Assembly (NCBI RefSeq): GCF_001591665.1
Contig: NZ_BCVI01000019.1
Location: 62,001 to 126,000, forward strand
Direction of reading: 5' to 3'
DNA from: Neobacillus soli NBRC 102451
Lineage (GTDB): Bacteria; Bacillota; Bacilli; Bacillales; Cytobacillaceae
DNA: 64,000 bases
Shown here: piece by piece, positions 8,560 through 17,927 of the stretch
Layout of the letters: every line of letters starts with the position of its first letter
How positions within the stretch are numbered: the first letter of the stretch is position 1
Notes under the pieces: generated by a model
The model's database searches: none
What the model saw: the letters and a program-made list of their open reading frames with translations, nothing else
Told to the model about the DNA's origin: nothing
Program-made: the position numbers and the translations under genes

Positions 8560-9516
8560 TTATTTTAAATTGATAATATGCGTGCCTGCCCTTTCAACGA
8601 TTGCATCTTTTAGACTTTCAGGATCGGTAATAATTACCCTTAAGCCATCTTTCTCCAAGAAACTCAAACTTGCTTCGACTTTAGGAAGCATGCTACCTGG
8701 AGGGAAGTGTCCTTCAGCGGCATACTGTTTCAATTCCTCAATTGTAATTTTTTCAAGAGCTTTTTGATTAGGTTTTCCAAAATTGATACACACTCTTGAA
8801 ACACCAGTTGTAATAATTAACGTTTCCGCTTGAACTTGTTCTGCTAATAGGCTTGTTGCAAAATCTTTATCAATAACAGCATCGATGCCCACATATGAAT
8901 GATTATTGTTCTTTACAACAGGGATTCCGCCGCCTCCAACTGCAATAACCACAAAACCAGCATTGATTAATGTTTTAATTGCGTCTTTTTCAATAATATC
9001 AATTGGTTTAGGCGATGGTACCACCCTCCTGTAGCCACGGCCCGAATCTTCAATGAAAATCCAATCTCGATGTTCCTTCTTCATCTCTTCTGCTTGCTCT
9101 AGTGTAAAAAAGGATCCCACAGGTTTTGTTGGATTTTTGAAGTTTGGATCATCAATACTTACTTCTACTTGTGTAATTATAGTAGCTACCTTCTTGTTGA
9201 TCCCTCTTCTTGCAAATTCATTTGTTAAGGCCTGTTGAATTTGATAGCCAATACCGCCTTGCGTATCTGCACCACAATTGACTAGTGGAACTGCCGGCAT
9301 ACCAGCGACTTCATTCGCAATTTCCGACCGTCTTAGTCCAAAACCTACTTGTGGGCCATTGCCGTGGGTGACTACTACATTGAAACCTTCTGCAACCATA
9401 TCGGCAATATTTACTGCTGTTTCGCACACCGCTTCATATTGGTCCTGAACCGTATCACGTCCATTATCGCGGACTAATGAGTTTCCTCCAATTGCTACTA
9501 TTACTAATTTTTCCAT
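8560..9516 (-). CDS. arcC: Carbamate kinase, catabolic (ArcC/AllK type)
   Basis: The 318-residue protein is a full-length carbamate kinase of the amino-acid-kinase fold. It transfers phosphate from carbamoyl phosphate to ADP, giving ATP, CO2 and ammonia. Visible family motifs include the N-terminal AIGGNSLV, THGNGPQVG, PSPKPIDI, VGGGGIPV and GSMLPKVEA. Its neighbours encode FdrA/DUF1116/DUF2877 proteins, known in E. coli as oxamate carbamoyltransferase, whose partner carbamate kinase is AllK. No arginine deiminase genes are nearby. The ATG at 9516 has AGGGG 7 bases upstream and overlaps the preceding stop (TGATG), so translation is coupled. Confidence 0.92.
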   Translation of the reverse strand: MEKLVIVAIGGNSLVRDNGRDTVQDQYEAVCETAVNIADMVAEGFNVVVTHGNGPQVGFGLRRSEIANEVAGMPAVPLVNCGADTQGGIGYQIQQALTNEFARRGINKKVATIITQVEVSIDDPNFKNPTKPVGSFFTLEQAEEMKKEHRDWIFIEDSGRGYRRVVPSPKPIDIIEKDAIKTLINAGFVVIAVGGGGIPVVKNNNHSYVGIDAVIDKDFATSLLAEQVQAETLIITTGVSRVCINFGKPNQKALEKITIEELKQYAAEGHFPPGSMLPKVEASLSFLEKDGLRVIITDPESLKDAIVERAGTHIINLK

Positions 9517-10712
9517 CAATTTTTCCCCTTGCTTTCGTTTGCTTGTTTCACTAGCAATTCAAGAGATTGTTCCTTATGCAAATGATATAATGGATTAGTC
9601 GGGTCATTTGCAATCGCATTCTCAATCGCTTCAATTGCTTCCTGATGTTTACCTAGAGACCTAAGGCTGTTTGCCTTATGGAAAGAAAAATCGTAGCGGT
9701 TTGGCTTTAGCGCAAGCAATTTGTCCATTTCAATAACGGCTTCCTCGTGTCTGCCCAGCTCTCTTAAGTAATTGGATTTATGATAACGATAAAAAGTTTC
9801 AGTCGTGTTTAATGCACAAGCTTTATCATATTCTGAAAGCGCTTCCTCGGATTTCCTCATTGCTCTTAAACAATTGGCCGTATAGAAATAGAAGTCTAAA
9901 TCCATTGGATCAAGGGCTAATGCTTTGGTGTACTCCCCAAGTGCTTCCTCATATCTCTTTAACTCTTGTAGAAAAAAGCCTTTGTAGTAAATCAAATCAA
10001 GGTTTTGACCATCGTGTTCAAGGCCCTTTTCAACTTCTAAGATGGCTTCCTCATAATATCCGATTCTTGCAAGTTTTTTTGCCTTTTTAATAGATTCATT
10101 ATTTTCTTCATATTTCTTATTCAAGATGGCAGTAATCTTTTCGTGGCCCATTTCATTGGCATGCTGTAAGGCCGACTTCCCGTCTCTATCAGGGAGAAAC
10201 ACATCTGCACCTGCGTCAATAAGTTCTTGAATAATATCAGAATATAACCGGCCGCCATTACCTAAAATCACGGACTCTAGCAGTGCTGACCATCCTAAAT
10301 TGTTCACGTGATTTACCGGAACTCCGGCATCCAAGCAGACTTGGACCGTTTTCAAATAGCCTTTCTCACTCGAAGGCAGCAGTGCCGTACCTCCAAAACG
10401 GTTCACGCTGTTTAAATCTGCACCGAACTGGAGCATTAAACTTAAAATTTCATGAAAGCCGTTGGCACCGGAACAAATAAATGGAGTTAGCTGGGTTATA
10501 TCTCTTGAATTTACGTCACTGCCTGCTTCAAGTAACAATTTAACGACCGCAATTTGATTTTTTTGTGTCGCTGCCATTAACGCTGTTTGACCGGCAGCAT
10601 CTTTAAATGTAACGTCTGCACCTTCACCTAAAAGTTGATTTGCAGCAGCTAAATCCCCCTGCTCACTTGCTTCTATAAGTTTGCTATTTAAGGAATGATT
10701 ATCCAACGCCAT
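9516..10712 (-). CDS. Ankyrin-repeat plus TPR protein embedded in the carbamoyltransferase operon
   Basis: The first half (about residues 1-190) has five or six ankyrin repeats, with DAAGQTALMAATQKNQIAVVKLLLEAG as the clearest type (quoted only as a pattern of LLLEAG-ending units). The second half (about 210-390) has four to five TPR units with the recurring KALALDPMDLDFYFYTANCLR-like rhythm. There is no signal peptide or catalytic motif, so it is likely a cytoplasmic scaffold. It overlaps the carbamate kinase start by one base and is about 90 bases from allG, so it belongs to the operon. I know no defined role for such a protein in oxamate metabolism; assembling the carbamoyltransferase subunits is a guess. 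Confidence 0.8.
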   Translation of the reverse strand: MALDNHSLNSKLIEASEQGDLAAANQLLGEGADVTFKDAAGQTALMAATQKNQIAVVKLLLEAGSDVNSRDITQLTPFICSGANGFHEILSLMLQFGADLNSVNRFGGTALLPSSEKGYLKTVQVCLDAGVPVNHVNNLGWSALLESVILGNGGRLYSDIIQELIDAGADVFLPDRDGKSALQHANEMGHEKITAILNKKYEENNESIKKAKKLARIGYYEEAILEVEKGLEHDGQNLDLIYYKGFFLQELKRYEEALGEYTKALALDPMDLDFYFYTANCLRAMRKSEEALSEYDKACALNTTETFYRYHKSNYLRELGRHEEAVIEMDKLLALKPNRYDFSFHKANSLRSLGKHQEAIEAIENAIANDPTNPLYHLHKEQSLELLVKQANESKGKN

Positions 10713-10770
10713 TCTCTCCTTTGTTGTGATGATCCTAACATGAAGTTTTTTATTAAAGATTAAAATCGGC

Positions 10771-10797
10771 TCTGGTCCTAAAATGACTAGGACCAGA
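10771..10797 (-). other. Intergenic hairpin between allG and the ankyrin-TPR gene
   Basis: TCTGGTCCTA and TAGGACCAGA form a 10-bp perfect stem with a 7-base loop, 6 bases after the allG stop. The following minus-strand sequence has only a short T run (GATTTTAAT), so it may attenuate or stabilise the mRNA rather than fully terminate it. Confidence 0.6.
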
Positions 10798-10802
10798 ATC
10801 TA

Positions 10803-12230
10803 TTACTTAATGTTTTCACTTAAAGCAAGTAGTGCCTTTTCAAACGATTCAACCGGTGGATGGGTAATTCCCGCCCCAATCATGCCAATTCCAGCTTCTT
10901 TATGGGCTATTGCCGTATTAATAATTGGCATTATTCCAGTTTGAATGACCTTCCGAACATCGATTCCTGTTGGAATACCCATGAAATTAAGCAATGGGAT
11001 AGTTACGTTTGGATTTTCAGTTGTTGTAATTTCTTTCATTTTAGTAGAGTAGCCAATTGCGTCTTCTATCGTACCACCTACAAGTGCGACAATCGCAGGA
11101 GCCGTAGCCATGGCAAATCCACCGATACCATACGTTTCCGTAATGGCACTATCCCCGATGTCCAATCCTGAATCTTCAGGTTTGTATCCAGCAAACATTG
11201 GGCCAATCACCTTTTGTGCCGGACCGGTAAACCATGTGTTACCAGCAAGCCCGCTGACACGAATACCGAACTCTGTACCATTACGTGCCATTGTCGTTAC
11301 GATCGTACTGTTTTCAATGCCATGTGCTGCATCAAGAGCACATTTTGCAAGTGCCATCCAGGTTGGACCGGAGAAATAGTCGCTGCTGGCGACAAATTCA
11401 AATACTTCGCGTTTTTGATCAATCGTGAAATCTGTTTGTAAAATATAAGGTGTTAACGCCTGAATTAATAGCGTCGTACCTGCAACGTTACGGTTATGGC
11501 ACTCATCACCCATATGAAGCGCTTGTGCAAGCATTAAACGCAGGTCAATACCATTTGGATTTAACTTCATTGCAGCGCTTAAAATTGGTCCGAATACATC
11601 ACGCATCCAATTTAGGCGGTCAATAACACTTTGATCGTTTGCACCCATCCGAAGGATTTTTGAAAGCTGTTCACTTAAGTTAGTAAAGGCAATATTTCCA
11701 TAGGTTTTATTCTCGACGATGTGCATGTACATCGAAGCAGAAGTCACACCTGCCATCGAGCCGACACAATTGTGCTCATGACATGGAGAGAAGGTAATTT
11801 CACCAGAAGCAGCAAGCTTTTCAGCTTCCTCTAAGTCCTTTGCCAGGTTTTCAAATACAATCGCCCCAGTAATAGCACCTCTCATTGGGCCATTCATTTT
11901 GTCCCAAGTAATTGGCGGACCGGCATGAAGAATCGTTGTTTTGGTCATTCCTGGAACACAATCTATCGCTTTTTCAAAACCAATTAGTACCGGTTTTGAG
12001 TTAATAATTCTTTCAACTGCTTCTTTATTTGCTGCTTCAATTTTTTTCATAACGGCTGAATCTTCAAGTATATCAAGTGCAGCAATTAGCTCAGGGTTGC
12101 CTCTTCCTGGTGGTGTCCACTCAAGGTGAGTAACCTCTGCATTTTGTGCTAATAGATCATCTTTAAATGATTCTATTCCTACGTTAATTACATTTAATTT
12201 TTGATTGAAAAGGTCATTAATTTTACTCAT
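10803..12230 (-). CDS. allG: DUF1116 protein, AllG-type subunit of oxamate carbamoyltransferase
   Basis: The 475-residue protein belongs to the DUF1116 (YlbE) family, recognised by its length, by HEHNCVGSMAGVTSASMYMH and by its place next to fdrA and DUF2877. In E. coli the FdrA, YlbE and YlbF proteins (renamed AllF, AllG, AllH) form the oxamate carbamoyltransferase, which splits oxalurate with phosphate into oxamate and carbamoyl phosphate. The gene starts 3 bases after the fdrA stop, so the two are co-translated. The ATG at 12230 is preceded by AAGGGAGAA. The catalytic residues of this family are not known to me. The real carbamoyl donor in this organism could differ. Confidence 0.85.
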   Translation of the reverse strand: MSKINDLFNQKLNVINVGIESFKDDLLAQNAEVTHLEWTPPGRGNPELIAALDILEDSAVMKKIEAANKEAVERIINSKPVLIGFEKAIDCVPGMTKTTILHAGPPITWDKMNGPMRGAITGAIVFENLAKDLEEAEKLAASGEITFSPCHEHNCVGSMAGVTSASMYMHIVENKTYGNIAFTNLSEQLSKILRMGANDQSVIDRLNWMRDVFGPILSAAMKLNPNGIDLRLMLAQALHMGDECHNRNVAGTTLLIQALTPYILQTDFTIDQKREVFEFVASSDYFSGPTWMALAKCALDAAHGIENSTIVTTMARNGTEFGIRVSGLAGNTWFTGPAQKVIGPMFAGYKPEDSGLDIGDSAITETYGIGGFAMATAPAIVALVGGTIEDAIGYSTKMKEITTTENPNVTIPLLNFMGIPTGIDVRKVIQTGIMPIINTAIAHKEAGIGMIGAGITHPPVESFEKALLALSENIK

Positions 12231-12233
12231 GGC

Positions 12234-13778
12234 TTATTCTCCCTTCACGACAAATTCTCTTGCCAAAAGACCGGCATTCTGACTGCTGCTAGCATGAGTT
12301 ACACCTGCTGCAAGTAACTTCTCTACCTGTTCTTCAAGGCTTTGTGGATCTAACTCTGTTCCTAGTACATAGCCGATGATTTCGAGGTGTCTGCCTTCAT
12401 CTTCTGCATTTTGCTTTGCCTCCATAATGACAGGAAGTATGGCTCCAACCGGATCCTCGTGGGCACCATAACCCAACACAAAGTCCATTACGATTACCCC
12501 AACAGATGGATCCTTTGCTTCTTCAATAAACCTTGCCATTCTCGTGGATGGATCAATCATTGGATGCGGTTTGCCTTGCGTGAACTCATCATCACCAAAA
12601 TCAATAAATGTATGTTCTTGGCTTACATTTTTATCGTTTAAGCGATAATTAGGGTCTCTCTGGATATTGCTGTATACATTGTCGAACTTCTCCATTGCAG
12701 CATGCATAGCTTCGTCACAAAGAGTACCACCGCTGAATAGTCCGCGGATATATTTTTGTTCAGGTGTTAACTTGGTACGAACCTCTTCAATAAGTGGAAT
12801 GTTTAACGCACGTTTGTTAATTTTGCTCTCATCAGCACCAGCTAATAGGACCGCTTTAAGTGCTGCTTCTTTTGACATTTTCGCAAAGTGCCCGCCTGCT
12901 TGTTTAACCTTCTCCTCGTTACCGCCAACGAACCAAACAACCACTGGTTTTGTGCATTGCTTTATTATTGCCAATACCTTCTCTTCCACACTTGGTGCAG
13001 GTGGCTTGGAAATAAGAACAATTACTTTCGTTGCTTCGTCCTCTTCAAGAGCTTTGATTCCATCAAGCATCATGATTCCGCCAACTTCTTCTTTTAGATC
13101 TCTACCACCGGTACCAATCATTTGAGAGATACCGCCGCCAAATTCATGAATACGGACACTTACTTCCTGACTTCCAGTTCCTGAAGCACCGACAATCCCA
13201 ATGCTTCCTTTTCTTACAGCATTTGCAAAGCACAAAGCAACATTGCCAATAATGGCTGTTCCGCAATCTGGCCCCATCATTAATAATCCCTTTTCATGCG
13301 CTAGTTTCTTTAATTCAATTTCGTCCTCGATGCTGACATTGTCACTAAACATCATGACATGGAGATTATTTTCAAGAGCTTTTCTAGCTTCTCTAGGTGC
13401 ATATGCTCCGTTAACTGCAATCACAGCCAAGTTAGCATCAGGAATACTCTCTGCTGCGGAAGAAATAGTTGAATATTTAACTTTGCTTTTACTTGTGGAT
13501 GTATTCTTCTTAGTAAACAATTCATCTATCATGATGAATGCGTTTTCACAGAGCTCTTCTGTAGCCGCATTAACCACAATAACTAAGTCACTTGATTTTG
13601 CCTCTTCTACAACTGATGTCAATAAACCAACATTTTTCATTACTTCTTTATTCATTTCAGTTGCCATTGCGATGATTGCCTGTTCAACACCTTCAATTTG
13701 GTTCGCTTTTGTTGACAGTGACATTAATGATACTGAATCGAAATAGGTATTTGGTTTTACTATCGCTTGTACAGTCAT
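12234..13778 (-). CDS. fdrA: FdrA-family protein, AllF-type subunit of oxamate carbamoyltransferase
   Basis: The 514-residue protein resembles the alpha subunit of succinyl-CoA synthetase, with GIVGASGTGSQEVSVRIHEF and MIGTGGRDLKEEVGG marking the CoA-ligase-like nucleotide fold. This is the FdrA family, somewhat shorter than E. coli FdrA. Together with DUF1116 and DUF2877 partners it forms oxamate carbamoyltransferase in E. coli. The start overlaps the DUF2877 stop as ATGA, with GGAGG inside the end of that gene, so translation is coupled. A generic acyl-CoA synthetase role is unlikely given the partners. Confidence 0.87.
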   Translation of the reverse strand: MTVQAIVKPNTYFDSVSLMSLSTKANQIEGVEQAIIAMATEMNKEVMKNVGLLTSVVEEAKSSDLVIVVNAATEELCENAFIMIDELFTKKNTSTSKSKVKYSTISSAAESIPDANLAVIAVNGAYAPREARKALENNLHVMMFSDNVSIEDEIELKKLAHEKGLLMMGPDCGTAIIGNVALCFANAVRKGSIGIVGASGTGSQEVSVRIHEFGGGISQMIGTGGRDLKEEVGGIMMLDGIKALEEDEATKVIVLISKPPAPSVEEKVLAIIKQCTKPVVVWFVGGNEEKVKQAGGHFAKMSKEAALKAVLLAGADESKINKRALNIPLIEEVRTKLTPEQKYIRGLFSGGTLCDEAMHAAMEKFDNVYSNIQRDPNYRLNDKNVSQEHTFIDFGDDEFTQGKPHPMIDPSTRMARFIEEAKDPSVGVIVMDFVLGYGAHEDPVGAILPVIMEAKQNAEDEGRHLEIIGYVLGTELDPQSLEEQVEKLLAAGVTHASSSQNAGLLAREFVVKGE

Positions 13779-14620
13779 AATTGACCTCCTATTTTAAGAT
13801 TGGCTTCCAACCCACAGACAAGTCCTAAGGCTATGTCTGTTCCAGATGAAGAACCGATATTTAGTACTTTATTTAAAGAGGGATTTAAGTCGCGTTCCTC
13901 CCCATAAAAGACGGAATTGACTAGTTGAATAATAGATTCTCTCACTTTGCCAACGGATGCTTTCTTTAAAGCCATATAGCTAATTTCATTTGTTAGGGTT
14001 TTCGCTTTTTCCACAACTTCCGTGCAAAAGGATTGATGGGAATATAACGGACTCTCCCTTACATTCATCATCGTAAATAATCCAACTAAAAAGTCATCCC
14101 CCGAAGGAGTAAGTCCAGGACCAAGACCTATTAATGAAACAGCATGATGCAATCCATTGGCCATTCGAATCTTTAACAATTCGTGTAATAGCAGCCTAGT
14201 TCGTTCCTCCAGCATTTTAGACATTTCTGTTCCATAGAGACTTTGGGCCGCTATATTCTTTTTCATTCCTCCTGCTTTACCATGGAAATCGATGTATTCC
14301 TTCATTCGCATCAAATTTTTCTTTGCCTTTTCGGCATTGGTTGGGAATTCCGGTAATATACTTTCCCACAATTTAGTCCGATCAATAGGTATAGTTAGTT
14401 TATTTGAAATGAGTAGTTCCGTATTTTTCACAACTACCGGATCATTTAAATCGATATTCAATTCCTCGAGACTGTCAGAATGAATCACTAGCGTATTTGG
14501 CCCATTATCAATTTGTCTGCTCGCAATCGTATATAACTCTCCATCTTCTACACAATGAATATTAATTGTCCTTTTAAAAGTGCTATGAACATAACCTACT
14601 AAACTCGAATTATTAATCAT
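13775..14620 (-). CDS. allH: DUF2877 protein, AllH-type subunit of oxamate carbamoyltransferase
   Basis: The 281-residue protein carries the DUF2877 signature LIGLGPGLTPSGDDFLVG and a C-terminal glycine-rich segment (GSSSGTDIALGLV). It is the first gene of the leftward operon and corresponds to E. coli YlbF/AllH. The ATG at 14620 is chosen because TTGAGGTAA lies 7 bases upstream; an in-frame TTG at 14659 has no comparable site. Its stop overlaps the fdrA start. The PucR-type regulator gene is divergent, about 290 bases away, and probably controls the operon. Confidence 0.83.
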   Translation of the reverse strand: MINNSSLVGYVHSTFKRTINIHCVEDGELYTIASRQIDNGPNTLVIHSDSLEELNIDLNDPVVVKNTELLISNKLTIPIDRTKLWESILPEFPTNAEKAKKNLMRMKEYIDFHGKAGGMKKNIAAQSLYGTEMSKMLEERTRLLLHELLKIRMANGLHHAVSLIGLGPGLTPSGDDFLVGLFTMMNVRESPLYSHQSFCTEVVEKAKTLTNEISYMALKKASVGKVRESIIQLVNSVFYGEERDLNPSLNKVLNIGSSSGTDIALGLVCGLEANLKIGGQL

Positions 14621-14767
14621 TTCGATTACCTCAAGATCACCAGATAGCGCCTTCCTCAATTGAGATACATCATTGAACTGGAACGTCTGTTCATGCAGCC
14701 CCTTTCAAATTAATTTTTTGTAAGCTTCAGGTTGCGGGTAAAATAATTCTCAACACCGCGAATTTTG

Positions 14768-14796
14768 TTGACAACTAATGAACCTTACATGATTAT
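14768..14796 (+). promoter_or_regulatory. Probable sigma-A promoter of the PucR-type gene
   Basis: TTGACA and GATTAT are 17 bases apart, about 115 bases before the TTG start at 14913. The -35 is perfect and the -10 matches at four of six positions. Confidence 0.55.
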
Positions 14797-14912
14797 TTTA
14801 GATAGAATGCATAAAAACATCATCGTTTACGCGAACCAAAAAAGAACGATGTCATTTGTGCATGTTGTACAATTAAATGTGATGAAATTACGACAAAAAG
14901 GAGAGGTAAAAG

Positions 14913-16622
14913 TTGCTAACAGTTAAGGAATTATTTGATATAAAAGCTATTGATGGATTAAAGATTGTTGCAGGGGAAAAGGGCATTGACAATGAAATAT
15001 CCATTGTCAATATCATTGAAAATCCTGAGGCATTCGACTGGCTTTCACCTAATGAACTCCTGCTATCCACTGGTTACATATTTAAAGGCAATGAGGATTT
15101 GCAAATTAGAATCATTAACGAACTCTCAGCGATAAATTGTGCAGGGCTTGTGGTTAAAATGAAACGATACTTTGATAAGCTGCCGAAGAAAATGATTGAC
15201 CATGCAAACAAAATGGGGCTGCCGCTGCTGGAGTTACCCTTCGAATATACCCTTTCAAGAGTCATTTCGATTATTAATGAGAAGGCATCCGGAAGGTATG
15301 ATTTATTAAATCGAAAAACGTTAGATATGCATAATTTATTTTTCCGGATTACCCTAGAAGGCGGCGGAATAGAAAGAATTTCCTCCATGCTGTCCGGTTC
15401 CATTAATAATCCAATTATATTTGTAGACAAGGATTGGAAGCTGCTTCACTATAATGAGCATGTGAATAATAAGGTACCGTTGGCATATTGCTTTAATTTG
15501 GTGAAAAATAGACCAGTTTTCAATCAGGACTTTATAGATTCAATCCCTAATAACATAAGCGAAATGAAAAAGAGTATATTACGAACTTATAACTTAGAAG
15601 GTATGGAAATCAAATGCCGCATCCTTCCTGTCGCAGTAGCCAGTAATATTTATGGATATATTATTGTTTGGCAGTCAGTCCATGAATTAACGGAGTTTGA
15701 CTTTATCATTTTAGAGCAGGCATCGACCATTATGGCATTGGAACGAATAAAGACAAAGGAAATCGAGGAGGTTAAATTAAAAATCAGGCAGGATTTCTTT
15801 GATGATTTGCTTACCGGAAAAATCACCTCCAGTGAAACCATTCAGACTCTTAGTGAAATGCATGGGCTAAATGCTAATTACACTTATTACTGTATCGTCA
15901 TTAATATAGAATCAAAGGAACCTGACAATTATGATGATTTGGTGGCTAGGAAGGTTCAGTTGGAGAACAAATCCAAAAGATGTGTGGAATTGGTTTATAA
16001 TCATTCAAATTTCGCAAATGGCGAGGTCACTTGCTTTTACCGGAACAATCGCATCATTATTATGATTGGGCAAAATGACAATAAGCCTCTTTTATCCGTA
16101 CATGAGGTCAAACAATACGCAAATAAAATTTACAATGAACAGGCAAAAGAAATAAAAAACTCTACCTTTTTAGTTGGAATTGGCCGGCAATATGAAACCA
16201 TTAATTCCCTTCACAAAAGTTTTTCTGAAGCAAATGAATCAATTCGGCTTATGCAAAGATTTAATTCCTTAGGCGGAGTATCTCATTTTGAGGACCATTC
16301 CATCTACCACTTCCTGGATAGTAATATCAAGGACATGGAATTAGAAGACTTTTTCATGAAACGGCTTGGAAAAATCTATGGGCATGACCAACTTCATGGG
16401 ACAAGTTATATTATTACCTTAGAGAACTACTTTCTAAATAATCTTAATATCAGCGAAACAGCAAAGGGGATGTTTTTACACAGAAATACCCTAATATATA
16501 GAATTGAGAAAATCAAGGAAATCTTAAATACTGATTTAAAAAACTCAGAGGAATTGCTGCAAATCCAATTAGCATTAAAGATTTTTAGACTCTTAAATAA
16601 AAACCTTCATATTAATTCTTAA
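14913..16622 (+). CDS. PucR-family transcriptional regulator
   Basis: The 569-residue protein has the PucR layout. An N-terminal ligand domain of the purine-catabolism-regulator type (about residues 8-125) is followed by a GGDEF-like middle region and a C-terminal PucR helix-turn-helix (about 500-560, with ISETAKGMFLHRNTLIYRI). Members respond to purine or pyrimidine catabolites and often control adjacent genes. Here it is divergent from the allH-fdrA-allG operon and faces the end of the CodA-like genes. Its TTG start has a very strong ribosome site, AAAGGAGAGGT (14897-14907). The effector is unknown; oxalurate, allantoin or the ring substrate of the cluster are candidates. Confidence 0.87.
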   Translation: MLTVKELFDIKAIDGLKIVAGEKGIDNEISIVNIIENPEAFDWLSPNELLLSTGYIFKGNEDLQIRIINELSAINCAGLVVKMKRYFDKLPKKMIDHANKMGLPLLELPFEYTLSRVISIINEKASGRYDLLNRKTLDMHNLFFRITLEGGGIERISSMLSGSINNPIIFVDKDWKLLHYNEHVNNKVPLAYCFNLVKNRPVFNQDFIDSIPNNISEMKKSILRTYNLEGMEIKCRILPVAVASNIYGYIIVWQSVHELTEFDFIILEQASTIMALERIKTKEIEEVKLKIRQDFFDDLLTGKITSSETIQTLSEMHGLNANYTYYCIVINIESKEPDNYDDLVARKVQLENKSKRCVELVYNHSNFANGEVTCFYRNNRIIIMIGQNDNKPLLSVHEVKQYANKIYNEQAKEIKNSTFLVGIGRQYETINSLHKSFSEANESIRLMQRFNSLGGVSHFEDHSIYHFLDSNIKDMELEDFFMKRLGKIYGHDQLHGTSYIITLENYFLNNLNISETAKGMFLHRNTLIYRIEKIKEILNTDLKNSEELLQIQLALKIFRLLNKNLHINS

Positions 16623-16629
16623 ATAAAAT

Positions 16630-16666
16630 GGTCCCATTTTCTAAGTTGAAACGGGACCTTTTTTTT
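16630..16666 (+). terminator. Terminator of the PucR-type gene
   Basis: GGTCCC and GGGACC, with extra pairing inside, form a stem followed by eight Ts, 8 bases after the stop. Confidence 0.85.
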
Positions 16667-16685
16667 GTTAGCTTTTAAACTTTTC

Positions 16686-17906
16686 TTAAATTTCCCCGGC
16701 TACCATTTTACCTTTAAAAATAACAGCCTCCCGCCTAGGGGTTCTTGCGACCGCTTCAGCCGAACAGGATGCATCCAGAAGAACCAGGCTTGCGTCATCG
16801 CCTTCTAGCGGCCAGGCGATTTCACCATCCTTTGTTAACGGCGTTGGCCCGCCTGTCGCAAATTTTAACGACTCTGCCAATGAACGTTCATCACTTTTCC
16901 GATACAGTTCCCCGTAACGTGTAACCTTTTCTAATACATCCCCTGTCCCATATGGTCCCCAAGAGTCATAGAATCCGTCGCATCCTAAATAAACCTTTAC
17001 TCCTTTTCGGTCTAGTAAATCGATTGGTGGAAGAGTTTTGGTTATTGGTATTGTCGACATAATCGACATCCCCAGTTCACTTAATTTATTGGCGAGAACC
17101 TCCTGCTGTGGTACTGGAACTTCACCTAAGCTAAAGGCATGACTAACAGCAACACGATTGTGCCATTTCGCTTCTTCGACCATTTCTGCTAGTTTTTCTA
17201 CCGTATAAAATCCTACTTGACCGCTATCATGCAGATGAATATCTACATCCGAATTAAATTCGGCTGCTAAATTCATCACTTCAAAAAGAGACCTTTCGAT
17301 ATTGTGATCGATTCCAGCTGGGTCCAGTCCTCCTACAATTTGAGCCCCCGATCTCATTGCTTCTTTCATAAGCGGAAGAACATTTTCTTTTAATAAACCG
17401 TGCTGCGGGAAAGCGACAATTTCATAGGTTAACTTATCAGAATAGGCCTCAAGTGCTCCTTTAACACCTTCTAAATTTCTCAAACCAATATAGGGATCGA
17501 TATTAACATGGGTGCGAATATGAGTGGAACCTTGAGAAAGGAGCAGCTCTATCATGGCACTGGCCCTCTGTTTCGTAGTTGGAGCCAACTCTGCAAGTTC
17601 CATTGCTTCTAAATGTAACCGCTCTGCTAAATTTTTTGCCGGGATTGGTGCCTTCCAATCAAGGGAAAGATAGGTTTTGTCTAAATGATTGTGCATTTCT
17701 TTAAACGTTGGAACGGCTAAAAATCCCCTTCCATCAACCTTTTTTTCACCTTCTAGCAACCCAAAGCTATTACTCTTCTTCTCAACAATTATGCCATCCT
17801 GGATTTTCAAATGGAAAAGCTCTGTTTTCGTTTCATAAACCCCTTTTTCGTCCTGAGTATATCCCGTTTCTAATCTTACATTGGTTAACCAATATGAAGT
17901 GGACAT
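16686..17906 (-). CDS. CodA-like amidohydrolase, paralogue 1
   Basis: The 406-residue protein is a TIM-barrel amidohydrolase of the cytosine-deaminase/AtzC group. Visible metal ligands are HNHLDKTY near residue 72, the paired histidines in DIHLHDSG, the histidine in VSHAFSLG and the aspartate in GCDGFYDSWGPYG. The catalytic HxDE of E. coli CodA appears here as HLHD, so the substrate is probably not cytosine. Two further paralogues (17928-19166 and 27934-29157) share the start pattern YWLTNVRLETGY. It is 21 bases after the second paralogue in one operon with a solute-binding lipoprotein. The ATG at 17906 follows AGGAGGA. A cyclic amide or aminated heterocycle is a likely substrate. Confidence 0.85.
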   Translation of the reverse strand: MSTSYWLTNVRLETGYTQDEKGVYETKTELFHLKIQDGIIVEKKSNSFGLLEGEKKVDGRGFLAVPTFKEMHNHLDKTYLSLDWKAPIPAKNLAERLHLEAMELAELAPTTKQRASAMIELLLSQGSTHIRTHVNIDPYIGLRNLEGVKGALEAYSDKLTYEIVAFPQHGLLKENVLPLMKEAMRSGAQIVGGLDPAGIDHNIERSLFEVMNLAAEFNSDVDIHLHDSGQVGFYTVEKLAEMVEEAKWHNRVAVSHAFSLGEVPVPQQEVLANKLSELGMSIMSTIPITKTLPPIDLLDRKGVKVYLGCDGFYDSWGPYGTGDVLEKVTRYGELYRKSDERSLAESLKFATGGPTPLTKDGEIAWPLEGDDASLVLLDASCSAEAVARTPRREAVIFKGKMVAGEI

Positions 17907-17927
17907 TTTAATCCTCCTTTAGAAAGT

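Noticed and set aside
8560-9516. Arginine deiminase pathway from the carbamate kinase
   Set aside because: No arcA, arcB or arcD is nearby; the neighbours are FdrA-type carbamoyltransferase genes.
12387-13746. Long plus-strand open frames across fdrA
   Set aside because: They lie wholly opposite a well-supported gene, lack ribosome sites and encode sequences typical of antisense reading.
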